Source: an uncultured Eubacteriales bacterium
Lineage (GTDB): Bacteria > Bacillota > Clostridia > Oscillospirales > Oscillospiraceae
Assembly (NCBI GenBank): GCA_900546915.1
Contig: UREY01000015.1
Location: forward strand, 1 to 50,535
Reading direction: 5' to 3'
Length of the DNA: 50,535 bases
Shown: in pieces, positions 16,696 through 24,634 of the stretch
How positions within the stretch are numbered: position 1 is the stretch's first letter
How the letters are laid out: the number at the start of each line of letters is the position of its first letter
Notes under the pieces: model-generated
What the model was told of the DNA's origin: nothing
What the model saw: the letters and a program-made list of their open reading frames with translations, nothing else
Database searches by the model: none
Made by a program: the position numbers and the translations under genes

Positions 16696-17582
16696 GCCAA
16701 AACCCCCAGCTTCTTCATCTCCTCCAGGAGGACCGCCCGGCGGCTTTCCTCCATAGGCGTCAGGGGCAGGCGCACGGCCCCGGAGCCGTAGCCCATGGCG
16801 GCCAGGGCCGCTTTGACGGGGATGGGATTGACTTCGCAGAACAGGGCCTGGGTCAGGGGCAGCAGGCGGCACTGCAGCTCCGCCGCGCCTGCCGTGTCCC
16901 CGGCGAAGAACCGGTCGCAGAGCGTTTGCGCCTGCCGGGGAACCACATTGGACAAAACCGAGATGCAGCCGGAGCCGCCCATGGCCAAAAGGGGCACGAT
17001 CTGGTCGTCGTTCCCGGAGTACAGGGTCAGGGCATCCCCGGCCAGGGCGGCCAGCTCCACAATCTGGCTGATGTTGCCCGAGGCTTCCTTGACGGCGGCG
17101 ATCCGGGGATGCCGGGCCAGGGCGGCGCAGGTGGCGGGCAGCAGGTTGCAGCCGGTGCGGGAGGGGACGTTATAGAGGATCAGCGGCCGGTCCGAGGCGT
17201 CGGCGATGGCGGTGTAGTGGGCGATGAGACCGGTCTGGGTGGCTTTGTTGTAGTAGGGGGTCACCAGCAGACAGGCGTCGGCGCCTACGGAGCAGGCGTA
17301 CCGGGTCATGGCGACAGCCTTGGCGGTGCAGTTGCTGCCGGTACCGGCGATGACCGGCACCCGGCCCGCCGCCCGCTCCACAGTAAAGCGGATGACCGCC
17401 CGGTGCTCCTCCTCGGTCATGGTGGCGCTCTCGGCGGTGGTGCCGCAAGCCACCAGGCCGGCTACTCCCGAGGCGATTTGCCAGTCGATGAGACGGCCGT
17501 AGGCCTCGTAGTCAATGGCGCCGCCGGCGTCCATGGGGGTGGCCAGGGCGGTGGCGATACCGCGAAAGATCTCTTGTTTCAT
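16692..17582 (-). CDS. dapA: 4-hydroxy-tetrahydrodipicolinate synthase
   Basis: A 296-aa TIM-barrel aldolase that condenses pyruvate with aspartate semialdehyde. GTTAES is at 47-52, Tyr137 and Arg142 in YNVPSRTG, and the Schiff-base Lys165 in AVKEASG. Length is typical. It overlaps patA by 4 bases (ATGA) and dapB by 4 bases. Its product also feeds dipicolinic acid, which the SpoVA channel of this organism would transport. Confidence 0.97.
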   Translation of the reverse strand: MKQEIFRGIATALATPMDAGGAIDYEAYGRLIDWQIASGVAGLVACGTTAESATMTEEEHRAVIRFTVERAAGRVPVIAGTGSNCTAKAVAMTRYACSVGADACLLVTPYYNKATQTGLIAHYTAIADASDRPLILYNVPSRTGCNLLPATCAALARHPRIAAVKEASGNISQIVELAALAGDALTLYSGNDDQIVPLLAMGGSGCISVLSNVVPRQAQTLCDRFFAGDTAGAAELQCRLLPLTQALFCEVNPIPVKAALAAMGYGSGAVRLPLTPMEESRRAVLLEEMKKLGVLA

Positions 17583-18733
17583 GGTGTTTCTCCTTTCTTT
17601 GTGTCAGAGGTTGTGACTGGGCGGACAAAGCGCGCCAGGCGGTCCATGGCCTCCTGCAAGGTCTCCATGGAGCAGCAGCAGGACATCCGAACAAAGCCTT
17701 CCTTTCCAAAGACCGTACCGGGGACGGCGGCTACGCCGGCCTCTTGAATCAGCCGGAGGCAGAATTCCTCCGAGGACATGGACAGAGAGGCGATGGAGGG
17801 AAAGACGTAAAAGGCGCCTGCAGGCCGGACGCAGGGCAGTCCCATTTCCCCCAGGCGGCGGCAGACGTAGGCCCGCCGGAGTTCGTAGGCCCGGACCATC
17901 TCTTGGGGATCCCATTCCAGGGCAGCCAGGCAGGCAGCCTGGACCATGGCGGGCGCGCAGGTGACGCAGTGGCTGTGCAGAACCGCCAGCCGGTCCAAGA
18001 CCGGCTGAGGAGCCATGAGATAGCCCGCCCGCCAGCCGGTCATGGCGTAGGGCTTGGAGAAGCTCTGCACCGCCAGAATCCGGTCCCGGCGGCGGGAAAC
18101 CTGGGGGAAGGTCAGACAGGGGCTGAGGCCCCAGTACACGTCGTCGCAGAGGACAAACAGCGGCCGGTCCCCGAGCACCCGGTCGATGGCCTGCAGGTTT
18201 TCCGGCGTGTAAATCACCCCGGTGGGATTGTTGGGCGAGTTGAGGACCAAAACCTTGGTCCGGGGAGACAGCGCCGCCTCCAAAGCCGCCGCCGTGAGCT
18301 GAAAGCCCGTGGGAGCGGTGTCCACGGCAATGGGGACGGCCCCGGCCATCCGGGCGACGGTGTCGTATAGGCTGAAGGCCGGGGTGGGGATGATCACCTC
18401 GTCGCCGGGGTTCAGGACGCCGGTGAGGGCGGTGTAAATGGCCTCGGTGGCGCCCAGGGTGATGAGAATCTCCTCCGGCTCATAGTCCAGGTTCCGGGTC
18501 CGGCGTTCAAATTGAGAGATGGCCCGGCGCAGGGGCAGGCTGCCCCGGTTTTCCGTGTAGTGGGTGAGGCCCCGGTCCAGAGCCTCCCGGCAGGCCCGGC
18601 GGATGGGGGCGGGGGTGTCGAATTCCGGCTCGCCTAGGGTCAGCAGGATGCAGTCTCCCCGTTCCTGGGCCAGCGCGGTGAACCGGCGGATGCCGCCCAG
18701 GGCTAAGCCGTCCAAATGCTGATTGAGTTCCAT
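17579..18733 (-). CDS. patA: PLP aminotransferase, probable N-acetyl-LL-diaminopimelate aminotransferase
   Basis: A 384-aa class I aminotransferase. NSPNNPTG is at 165-172, the PLP Schiff-base Lys227 in SFSKPYAMTGWR, and an acidic CDDVY at 196-200. The family is broad, but its place between dapL and dapA in an operon that uses the acetylase branch makes N-acetyl-L,L-diaminopimelate aminotransferase (PatA/DapX role) the best call. It overlaps dapA by 4 bases; the dapL stop is 2 bases upstream of its ATG. Confidence 0.85.
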   Translation of the reverse strand: MELNQHLDGLALGGIRRFTALAQERGDCILLTLGEPEFDTPAPIRRACREALDRGLTHYTENRGSLPLRRAISQFERRTRNLDYEPEEILITLGATEAIYTALTGVLNPGDEVIIPTPAFSLYDTVARMAGAVPIAVDTAPTGFQLTAAALEAALSPRTKVLVLNSPNNPTGVIYTPENLQAIDRVLGDRPLFVLCDDVYWGLSPCLTFPQVSRRRDRILAVQSFSKPYAMTGWRAGYLMAPQPVLDRLAVLHSHCVTCAPAMVQAACLAALEWDPQEMVRAYELRRAYVCRRLGEMGLPCVRPAGAFYVFPSIASLSMSSEEFCLRLIQEAGVAAVPGTVFGKEGFVRMSCCCSMETLQEAMDRLARFVRPVTTSDTKKGETP

Positions 18734-18735
18734 GG

Positions 18736-19821
18736 TTAAAATTCCTCCGCAATTCGGGTGAACAGGTCCGCGCCCCGGGCCAGAACCCGTTCGTCAAACT
18801 GAAAGTCGGGAGCGTGCAGGGCCGGGGCCGGTCCGCAGCCCAGAAAGAAGAACAGGCCCGGCAGGGTTCGCTGGTACCAGGAGAAGTCCTCGGTAATGAG
18901 GGCGGGCCGGTCCAGCCGGGAAACGGGACAGACGGCTTCCACCCGGGCCAACAGGTCCGGGGGGTTCCAGACTGCCGGGTAGCCCTGGGAAAAGGTGAGC
19001 GCCAGGCGGCAGCCGGTCCCGGCGGCCACCTGCCGGGCCAGGTCCTCCAACGCCTGCCGGAGCCGGTCGAACACCGGGTCCCGGAAGGCTCGGAGGGTTC
19101 CCTCCAGACGGGCGGAGCCCGCCAGGGCGTTGCGGACGTCCCCTGCCCGGAGGACGCCGAATTTTAGGAGCCGGGGCTCGTCCGGGGGCAGCTGCCGCTC
19201 CAGGTCCAAGGCGCCCAGATACCACCGGGCGGCGGCCTCCAAGGCGTCGCGTCCCTGGGCGGCCTTGGCCACATGGGCGGTTTGGCCGGTGACGGCGAGG
19301 GTGACCTCTGAGGACCGGCACATCATGCCGCCGGGAATCGACGCCACGGTTCCCGCCGGCAGGTCCGGCCACAGATGCAGGCCGAAGATGGCGCGGGTGT
19401 GGAATTGGGCGAAGACGCCGCTTTCACAGATGGGCCGGGCGCCGCCGGTGGTCTCCTCGGCGGGCTGAAAGACCAAAAGAACGTTGTGGGGCAGGTCCCT
19501 CCGCCGGGCCAGACGCCGGGCCAGCTCTAGGACGACGGCCATGTGGCCGTCGTGGCCGCAGGCGTGCATCCGGCCGGGGTGGCGGGAGGCGAAGGGCAGG
19601 CCCGTGGCCTCCGGGACGGCAAGGGCGTCCATATCCGCCCGGAAGGCCAGGCTGTGGTCCCGGCCGAAGTCGAAGAAGGCGCAAAGAGCGCTCTCCGCCG
19701 GGGAGAAGACCCGGCAGGGAAGGGGAGCCAGAGCGGCCTTCAGATACGAGAGGGTCTCGGGCAGGTCCCGGTCCAGCTCGGGAATCTGATGCAAAGCCCG
19801 ACGGTCTGTGATCAGGTCCAT
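18736..19821 (-). CDS. dapL: M20-family amidohydrolase, probable N-acetyldiaminopimelate deacetylase
   Basis: A 361-aa M20 metallohydrolase. Metal-binding blocks are ACGHDGH (87-93), PAEETTGGA (120-128) and GLHLWPD near 147-153. In this operon the expected reaction is removal of acetate from N-acetyl-LL-diaminopimelate. I choose ATG 19821 with GGAGG upstream; the open frame extends farther upstream but would overlap the start of divergent dapH. First gene of the minus-strand lysine block. The promoter on this strand is not clear to me. Confidence 0.88.
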   Translation of the reverse strand: MDLITDRRALHQIPELDRDLPETLSYLKAALAPLPCRVFSPAESALCAFFDFGRDHSLAFRADMDALAVPEATGLPFASRHPGRMHACGHDGHMAVVLELARRLARRRDLPHNVLLVFQPAEETTGGARPICESGVFAQFHTRAIFGLHLWPDLPAGTVASIPGGMMCRSSEVTLAVTGQTAHVAKAAQGRDALEAAARWYLGALDLERQLPPDEPRLLKFGVLRAGDVRNALAGSARLEGTLRAFRDPVFDRLRQALEDLARQVAAGTGCRLALTFSQGYPAVWNPPDLLARVEAVCPVSRLDRPALITEDFSWYQRTLPGLFFFLGCGPAPALHAPDFQFDERVLARGADLFTRIAEEF

Positions 19822-19834
19822 GGCAATTCCTCCG

Positions 19835-19863
19835 TTGTGTTTTTTGGGAAAACGTGGTATCCT
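19835..19863 (+). promoter_or_regulatory. Possible sigma-A promoter of dapH
   Basis: TTGTGT (19835-19840), 17-base spacer, TATCCT (19858-19863), 43 bases before the dapH ATG. Both boxes are partial matches. The 84-base divergent gap holds no lysine riboswitch or T-box that I can see. Confidence 0.4.
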
Positions 19864-19905
19864 TATGCCGAATCCGTTTTCCACGAAAGGAGCGCATTTG
19901 AGTAT

Positions 19906-20604
19906 ATGAACGCAGAACAAATCATTGAGTTTATCCGCAGCGCGGAGAAAAAAACCCCGGTGAAGGTCTATCTCTGGGAGAAGGCTCCCACCGCCTTTCC
20001 CGGGGCTAAGGAGTTTCCCACCGGAGCGGGGACCAAGATCGTCTTTGGAGACTGGAAGGTGGTGGGGCCCGCTCTGGAGGCCCAGAAGGAGGCCATCGCC
20101 GACCTGGAGATTGAAAACGCCGCCCGAAACTCTGCCGTGCCGCTGTTGGATCTGAAGCGGCTCAACGCCCGCATTGAGCCGGGGGCCATCATCCGGGATC
20201 AGGTGGAGATTGGCGACGGGGCTGTGATTATGATGGGCGCAATTTTGAATATCGGGGCCATAGTCGGGCCGGGCACCATGATTGACATGGGGGCGGTCCT
20301 AGGGGGCCGGGCCACGGTGGGCAGCCGGTGCCATGTAGGCGCCGGCGCGGTCCTGGCCGGGGTGGTGGAGCCTGCCAGCGCCAAGCCGGTGGTCCTGGAG
20401 GACGATGTGCTCATCGGCGCCAACGCCGTCGTTCTAGAGGGCGTCCGAGTGGGCCGAGGCGCCGTGGTGGCCGCCGGGGCGGTGGTGATCTCCGATGTGC
20501 CGCCGGAGACGGTGGTGGCCGGCATCCCCGCCCGGATCATCAAAAAGAAGGATGAGAAGGCGGCGGCAAAGACGGCGCTGGTGGATGCGCTGCGGGAGTT
20601 ATAA
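19906..20604 (+). CDS. dapH: 2,3,4,5-tetrahydropyridine-2,6-dicarboxylate N-acetyltransferase
   Basis: A 232-aa left-handed beta-helix transferase. The hexapeptide repeats run from about residue 85 to 205 ([20 protein letters not shown], then [16 protein letters not shown] and so on), preceded by the N-terminal DapH domain with [13 protein letters not shown] near 64-76. Length fits DapH (acetyl) rather than the longer DapD (succinyl). The only in-frame ATG in reach is 19906, with GGAG 13 bases upstream, a long spacing. It is divergent from dapL-patA-dapA-dapB-lysC; together they make LL-diaminopimelate. dapF is not in the window. Confidence 0.95.
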   Translation: MNAEQIIEFIRSAEKKTPVKVYLWEKAPTAFPGAKEFPTGAGTKIVFGDWKVVGPALEAQKEAIADLEIENAARNSAVPLLDLKRLNARIEPGAIIRDQVEIGDGAVIMMGAILNIGAIVGPGTMIDMGAVLGGRATVGSRCHVGAGAVLAGVVEPASAKPVVLEDDVLIGANAVVLEGVRVGRGAVVAAGAVVISDVPPETVVAGIPARIIKKKDEKAAAKTALVDALREL

Positions 20605-20685
20605 CCTTATTATACACACATTTTTTGCCTTGTACAGGCGATTTCCTGCGGCCCGGCGCTGCAAATCCTGCTCAAATGGCGGGCG

Positions 20686-21546
20686 TCAGGTGTGAGAGAG
20701 CTCCGGAAAATGGAGCGTTCCGTCGGCAAAGGGATTTTCTCCGCCTTCCAGGACGAACAGCGCGTCGCCGTCGTCGTCCGGCTCCCGGCGGCAGGAAGCG
20801 GGCTCTGTGGGGGTAAAGCCCAGAAGGGCCTCCCGAACGCCGGGCCGGGCCAGCTGGGCAATGGCGGCGTCCCGGTCGCTGCCGCCGAACAGGTCCAAGC
20901 AATGCAGGCTGTCTCCCTCCTGCCGGGCGACGGCCACGGCGTTTTGCCGGGGCAGGTAATAGAGGCAGTCCTTCCAAAGCGAGCGGCAGTAAAACATCAG
21001 AAGTCCGAAATTCTCCACCACCTGACAGGCCGAAAAGGGGTTCCCTGTTTCATAGCAGGCCCGGAGCACGGACAGGTCCCGGGGAGAATCCGGGTTCAAA
21101 GGACGCGCTTCGCCCAGAGGCGCGGCCACCGGGAGGATGTACCGGCTTTGGGCGGCCCGGCGGAAACCGAACCGGGGATAGAAGTCCAGAACGGTCTCAT
21201 TGGCAAACAGGAACATGCCGTCGCACCGGCCGGACCAATCCCGGAGCACCTCCTCCATCAGCCTGCGGGCCAGGCCCCGGCCCCGGTGGCCGGGGCGGGT
21301 CATGACGGTGCCCAGCTGGATGTAATGGCGCCGCCGGCCCTGCAGCAGAACCGTCAGGCGGTTCACCGAGACGTTGGCCAGAGCGGTATCCCCGTCAAAC
21401 AGGGTGTAGGGCAGGTTGGACGCAGTCCAATACCCGGCTGCGTACCAGTCTTCAAAGGACAGGCCGAAGACCTGAGACGCCAGGGCGTCGAAGGCCCGGC
21501 GGGCTTTGGGGTCCGGCATGACGTTTTTATGAATTTGATATGCCAT
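20686..21546 (-). CDS. GNAT-family N-acetyltransferase
   Basis: A 286-aa protein with an N-terminal GNAT domain: the acetyl-CoA loop RPGHRGRGLARRLMEEVL is near residues 85-102 and YPRFGF near 124-129. The C-terminal 120 residues form a second, less conserved half, as in two-domain (Eis-like) acetyltransferases. Substrate unknown. The ATG at 21546 has GGAG upstream. It is the second gene after the DNA glycosylase (29-base gap). Confidence 0.85.
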   Translation of the reverse strand: MAYQIHKNVMPDPKARRAFDALASQVFGLSFEDWYAAGYWTASNLPYTLFDGDTALANVSVNRLTVLLQGRRRHYIQLGTVMTRPGHRGRGLARRLMEEVLRDWSGRCDGMFLFANETVLDFYPRFGFRRAAQSRYILPVAAPLGEARPLNPDSPRDLSVLRACYETGNPFSACQVVENFGLLMFYCRSLWKDCLYYLPRQNAVAVARQEGDSLHCLDLFGGSDRDAAIAQLARPGVREALLGFTPTEPASCRREPDDDGDALFVLEGGENPFADGTLHFPELSHT

Positions 21547-21575
21547 TTTTTCTCCTTTTATCTTGTCTGGTTGTG

Positions 21576-22148
21576 TCACCGGAAGGCCTTGCCGCCGGAG
21601 ACGTGGGGATTGCCGGGGAGGAAGAAACGCCAGGGGTAATCCCGGGCCTCTCCGGCGTAATCGATGCCGATGCGGCGGGACCGGGCGACGTCCTGGGGGG
21701 AAAAGCCGTCGTCCAGCAGATACAGGCGGTCTTGGCACAGGTCCAGGCCGTAGCAGTCCCGGGTGATGGCCAGGGCTTGGCAGAGCTTGCCGGGGCCCGC
21801 GCCGTCCCGGCGCAGGTCGCCCCACTCCGGCGCCGGGGCTACGGCCCGGAGCAGCACCGCCTGGGGCTGATCCACTGTGGCGGCTACGACGTTCATGCAG
21901 CAGTGCATGCCGTAGATGAGATATACATAGGCGTAGCCCCCGGGGCCGAACATGACCTCCGTCCGGGCGGTGCGCCGCCCGCCGTAGGAGTGGGCCGCCC
22001 GGTCCTGGGGGCCCCGGTAGGCTTCCGTCTCCACAATCCGGCCTGCCAGGGTCCGGCCGTCCAGACGGTGCACCAATATTTTGCCCAGCAGCTCCCGGGC
22101 CACGGTCAGGGAGTCTCGGGTGTAAAATGACCTGGTGAGTTTTTCCAT
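21576..22148 (-). CDS. mpg: 3-methyladenine DNA glycosylase (AAG/MPG family)
   Basis: A 190-aa base-excision repair enzyme of the alkyladenine glycosylase family. Visible signatures are ARELLGKIL, the catalytic region RIVETEAYRGPQDRAAHSYGG (37-57), the DNA-intercalating/active segment GPGGYAYVYLIYGMHCCMNV (68-87) and GPGKLCQALAI. Length is typical. The ATG at 22148 has AGGAGG upstream, plus its own promoter at 22169-22197. Confidence 0.95.
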   Translation of the reverse strand: MEKLTRSFYTRDSLTVARELLGKILVHRLDGRTLAGRIVETEAYRGPQDRAAHSYGGRRTARTEVMFGPGGYAYVYLIYGMHCCMNVVAATVDQPQAVLLRAVAPAPEWGDLRRDGAGPGKLCQALAITRDCYGLDLCQDRLYLLDDGFSPQDVARSRRIGIDYAGEARDYPWRFFLPGNPHVSGGKAFR

Positions 22149-22168
22149 AGCGGCCTCCTTTTTCTGAC

Positions 22169-22197
22169 ATCATACCCCATCGGGGGGAAATTTTCCA
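22169..22197 (-). promoter_or_regulatory. Sigma-A promoter of the DNA glycosylase gene
   Basis: Minus-strand TGGAAA (22197-22192), 17 bases, TATGAT (22174-22169), 21 bases before the start codon. This own promoter means the gene does not depend on the riboswitch transcript upstream. Confidence 0.65.
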
Positions 22198-22211
22198 CTG
22201 TTTTGCAAAAG

Positions 22212-22266
22212 AAAAACCGAAGCCGCTTTCACGCACCGCACTTGCGTGAAAGCGCACTTCGGTTTT
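22212..22266. terminator. Long bidirectional terminator downstream of the orphan riboswitch
   Basis: AAAAACCGAAG-CGCTTTCACGC pairs with GCGTGAAAGCG-CTTCGGTTTTT with a short loop and one internal bulge, giving over 20 paired bases flanked by A and T runs. It insulates the glycosylase promoter from the riboswitch transcript. Confidence 0.85.
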
Positions 22267-22349
22267 TCCTGGCCGGAAGCTGCCGGGGAGCCGCACACAC
22301 CCCGGCCCGCCAGGCTGCCCGGGACAGGGGGAGCTCCCGGACGGCCTGC

Positions 22350-22382
22350 AAAAAAAGCTGCGGCGAAGTCATCGCCGCAGCC
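22350..22382 (-). terminator. Riboswitch expression-platform terminator
   Basis: On the minus strand GGCTGCGGCGA pairs with TCGCCGCAGC around a 5-base loop, followed by TTTTTTT (22356-22350). It lies about 65 bases 3' of the aptamer and is probably the B12-responsive terminator. Confidence 0.85.
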
Positions 22383-22444
22383 GTTTTTCTGCGCAAAAGT
22401 AGGACGCGCCTGCCCGGATACCGGGGCGGGGGTCCAGCCATGAA

Positions 22445-22634
22445 TTCCTGTAGGTCTTCTGACTTGTGTCTCAGGCGATAGGACCCTCTGCCTTCTCAGG
22501 TTGCCCCAATGACTGACTTGCGTCAACGAGGGAGATATCTCGACACTTACAGCGCCGGTTCGCGCGGGGATTTGCACCCCATTGTCTTGTTACAGCGCGC
22601 CGGCCGCGGAGCGTGCCGGAGCGCCACAGGAATG
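22445..22634 (-). ncRNA. Cobalamin riboswitch
   Basis: The minus strand carries the hallmarks of the cobalamin aptamer: GGGGTGCAAATCCCC (22580-22566), then GGCGCTGTAA (22555-22546), and the 3' B12-box-type AAGTCAGAAGACCTACAGG (22465-22447). The closing P1 helix is visible: ATTCCTGTGG (22633-22624) pairs with CCTACAGGAAT (22455-22445). A terminator follows. No cobalamin synthesis or transport gene lies downstream, which is unusual. Confidence 0.88.
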
Positions 22635-22652
22635 ATTGGATTGTCCGCCCTC

Positions 22653-22681
22653 ATCATAGCGCGGCGGGGAGAAAATGTCAA
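22653..22681 (-). promoter_or_regulatory. Sigma-A promoter of the cobalamin riboswitch
   Basis: Minus-strand TTGACA (22681-22676), exactly 17 bases, TATGAT (22658-22653). The predicted start near 22646 lies about 12 bases before the P1 helix. Confidence 0.88.
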
Positions 22682-23008
22682 GACGCCGGGGGAAAAATTT
22701 CGGCACCCCAGCCTGCAGGGCCGGACCGGCATGTCAGGCTTGCGGCGCAGCGTTCTGCGCTTGCCGGGAAGGAGCGGGGGACTTCACGCAGATAGCGGTA
22801 CCGCGCCGTTTCCACACGGGCTTTTGCGCAACCGATCCGGCCGGAGAGTTGATCACAAGGCGATGTGGGCTCTGTGGCACGATGTGCCCCCTGGAACGGC
22901 AGGTTCCTGTTTCACGGCCTGAAAAAGGGAGCATATCATCTGCGCCGTTCATGTTTGACCGTGGATTGGCGCGGGCGTCTTTGCGACTTCCTCGACAAAT
23001 GGAGATGG
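22682..23008. other. Intergenic stretch without a recognisable gene
   Basis: No frame here has both a ribosome site and a protein-like sequence; the open frames are arginine/proline-rich or ordinary chance products. A few short inverted repeats (for example GGAAC..GTTCC near 22896-22911) are present. It looks like worn accessory DNA. Confidence 0.4.
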
Positions 23009-23422
23009 TTATTTTCGATTCGGCTTTCTCTTGATAGACAATAGCTTCATATAATCTCCAAACTCGGAAGTATCGGACGGCTCGAACATGACCCATTTTC
23101 CGTCGTGATAGGTTTTTGCTGCATCATATTGCCGACAGACGGAATCGGAAAGGGTGTCTCTGATATCTTCCAATTTTGCCCGTTCATTCTTCCCGAAGAT
23201 AATCATGAAACCGATACAATTACTTTTTGCATATAGGCAACAAAGCGTTTTGCCGCCTCTCTGATACTTATACTCGTAAGTCCAACTCTTACCGCCGGTA
23301 TTCCATAATTGTTCCATTTCATATTTTTCGTCAATCGCGGAACACAGCTCTTGCCAAACCTCAAACAAAGCTTGCCCGAGCAGTGCAGACAGGGTGGATT
23401 GGGATGGTATATTTTCGAGCAT
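23009..23422 (-). CDS. DUF3788 domain protein
   Basis: A 137-aa soluble protein. WTYEYKYQRGGKTLCCLYAK (47-66), GFMIIFGKNER (71-81) and YHDGKWVMFEP (105-115) match the DUF3788 family, which has no established function. The ATG at 23422 has GGAGG 7 bases upstream. Its base composition is clearly more AT-rich than the neighbouring genes, and it sits beside a CRISPR remnant, both consistent with acquired DNA. Confidence 0.85.
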   Translation of the reverse strand: MLENIPSQSTLSALLGQALFEVWQELCSAIDEKYEMEQLWNTGGKSWTYEYKYQRGGKTLCCLYAKSNCIGFMIIFGKNERAKLEDIRDTLSDSVCRQYDAAKTYHDGKWVMFEPSDTSEFGDYMKLLSIKRKPNRK

Positions 23423-23451
23423 GGAATCCCCTCCGTAAATTTTATTGATTG

Positions 23452-23606
23452 CTTTCCAGCTTCCGTCCCCTTACGGGGAACGACCGGTTGGTGGTTTTGT
23501 ACTCCCGGCGGGACATGAAATTTCAATCCACGCTCCCCGTACAGGGAGCGACATAATCCCCAAAAAAACACACCCGGGACAATATATTTCAATCCACGCT
23601 CCCCGT
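23452..23606 (-). CRISPR. Decayed type I-C CRISPR array: three repeats, two spacers, no cas genes
   Basis: The middle repeat, 23520-23552, reads on the minus strand as a 33-base GTCGCTCCC...GGGGAGCGTGGATTGAAAT unit of the type I-C kind. The repeat at 23586-23606 keeps only its 3' 21 bases, and the 5' part is replaced by unrelated sequence. The repeat at 23452-23484 is degenerate (about 23 of 33 bases match), as terminal repeats often are. Spacers are 23485-23519 (35 bases) and 23553-23585 (33 bases). The leader side (high coordinates) is lost and no cas gene is in the window. Confidence 0.88.
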
Positions 23607-23792
23607 TGTGGGTTTGATTTTTGAGGAAGTTCGATTTCTCCGCGATCTTTTTAGCCGCTTCAAAAGGAGGATCGGAAATACAAGCCCCGGGTCGCCGAAA
23701 AAACATCCTTGCGGGCGTCCTGTAGGGTAAGGGCAATCTGGTTTATGTCCTGCTGGACATAGTAGCGGCAAAAGCCGCCATCATCAGGATAG
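23607..23792 (-). other. Unidentified remnant joined to the truncated CRISPR repeat
   Basis: Between the broken repeat and the rpmF terminator, two minus-strand frames hold protein-like pieces: one ending QQDINQIALTLQDARKDVF.. and another containing DPPFEAAKKIAEKSNFLKN. Neither has a start with a ribosome site or a recognisable family. The stretch may be debris of the genes that once flanked the array. Confidence 0.3.
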
Positions 23793-23825
23793 AAAAAGAG
23801 GAAGGCCCAAAACGCCTTCCTCTCA
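23793..23825 (-). terminator. Terminator of yceD-rpmF
   Basis: Minus-strand GAGGAAGGC pairs with GCCTTCCTC around TTTTGG, followed by TTTTTC, 14 bases after the rpmF stop. Confidence 0.9.
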
Positions 23826-23838
23826 TGTTCTTTGCCTC

Positions 23839-24024
23839 TTACTTGGACTCCACAGCGATTACCTGACGGCCATTGTAAAAACCGCAGGCCTTGCAAGCCC
23901 GGTGGGGCAGGCAGAACTCGCCGCACTTGGGGCAAGCAACCACGCCGGGGGCGGCCAGCTTCCAGTTGGAGCCGCGGCGCTTGTCGCGTCTTGCTTTGGA
24001 AACTTTACACTTTGGAACAGCCAT
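23839..24024 (-). CDS. rpmF: 50S ribosomal protein L32
   Basis: A 61-aa protein beginning AVPKCKVSKARRDKRR, with the zinc-ribbon cysteines CPKC...CKAC and a GFYNGR motif. I choose ATG 24024, with AAGGAGGTG 6 bases upstream, over a start three codons earlier. It retains all four cysteines, so it is the zinc-binding form. yceD-rpmF order is standard in bacteria. Confidence 0.96.
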   Translation of the reverse strand: MAVPKCKVSKARRDKRRGSNWKLAAPGVVACPKCGEFCLPHRACKACGFYNGRQVIAVESK

Positions 24025-24069
24025 GGGTGACACCTCCTTAGGTCTAACTGCTTTTCACAGCGTCAAAAT

Positions 24070-24573
24070 TTATTTATCATTGAGAAGCTGCCTTAAAGCA
24101 GCAAAACGGGGGTCCGGTTCCGGTTGACAGCCGCAGGGGCCGTCGTTCAGGTTGGCGCCGCACCGGCAGCACAGGCCTTTGCAATCGGGCCGACACAATA
24201 GCTTGGAATCCATGCTGAGGACAAAGGCCGTCGTCACAATGTCGTCCAAATTCGCGCTGTCGCCCTCCAGCTGGAACGTCCAGGGGTCCTCGTCCGCTTC
24301 GTCTTCCAACTTCGATACTAAGACGGCGGACACGGGAAATTCCACATCCCGCTGAAATTCACCGGCGCAGCGGTCGCAAACGCCGTGAAGCCGGGTGGTG
24401 AGCTTTGCCTCCAGCATCAGCACGCCTGCGGTGTTGCGCACCGTCCCGGCGGCCAGGACCGGCTCCTGCACCGGGCAGGAAGAGCCGAAGCGAAGGTCCC
24501 GAAATTCCAAGGTGGTGGAAAAGGAAACCGAGGCGCCGGGGCAATCTATGATTTTGGACAGTCCGAGGAGCAT
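24070..24573 (-). CDS. YceD/DUF177 family protein
   Basis: A 167-aa protein of the DUF177 (YceD) family, normally encoded just before rpmF and implicated in 23S rRNA or large-subunit metabolism. Visible are CDRCAGEFQRDVEFPVS (91-107) and the C-terminal CRPDCKGLCCRCGANLNDG with several cysteines that could bind metal. Stop-to-rpmF spacing is 45 bases. It is driven by the consensus promoter at 24606-24634. Confidence 0.92.
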   Translation of the reverse strand: MLLGLSKIIDCPGASVSFSTTLEFRDLRFGSSCPVQEPVLAAGTVRNTAGVLMLEAKLTTRLHGVCDRCAGEFQRDVEFPVSAVLVSKLEDEADEDPWTFQLEGDSANLDDIVTTAFVLSMDSKLLCRPDCKGLCCRCGANLNDGPCGCQPEPDPRFAALRQLLNDK

Positions 24574-24605
24574 AACAATCCCTTCCTTGCAGTCATGCGA
24601 AAAAC

Positions 24606-24634
24606 ATTATAGGGGATTTGGCGTCATTTGTCAA
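24606..24634 (-). promoter_or_regulatory. Sigma-A promoter of yceD-rpmF
   Basis: Perfect consensus on the minus strand: TTGACA (24634-24629), 17 bases, TATAAT (24611-24606). Confidence 0.92.

Noticed and set aside
15949..16872. A longer dapB start giving 59 extra residues
   Set aside because: The extra part overlaps dapA and is Pro/Gly/Arg-rich; MKILINGAAGAMG at 16695 is the family N-terminus.
22229..22441. A 70-codon minus-strand ORF just after the cobalamin aptamer, with AGGA before its ATG
   Set aside because: It runs through both a terminator and the GC-rich hairpin region and gives an Arg/Pro/Ala-rich product with no family; more likely the untranslated expression platform.
22675..23034. 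A 119-codon plus-strand frame
   Set aside because: No ribosome site, starts inside the riboswitch promoter, and has chance composition.
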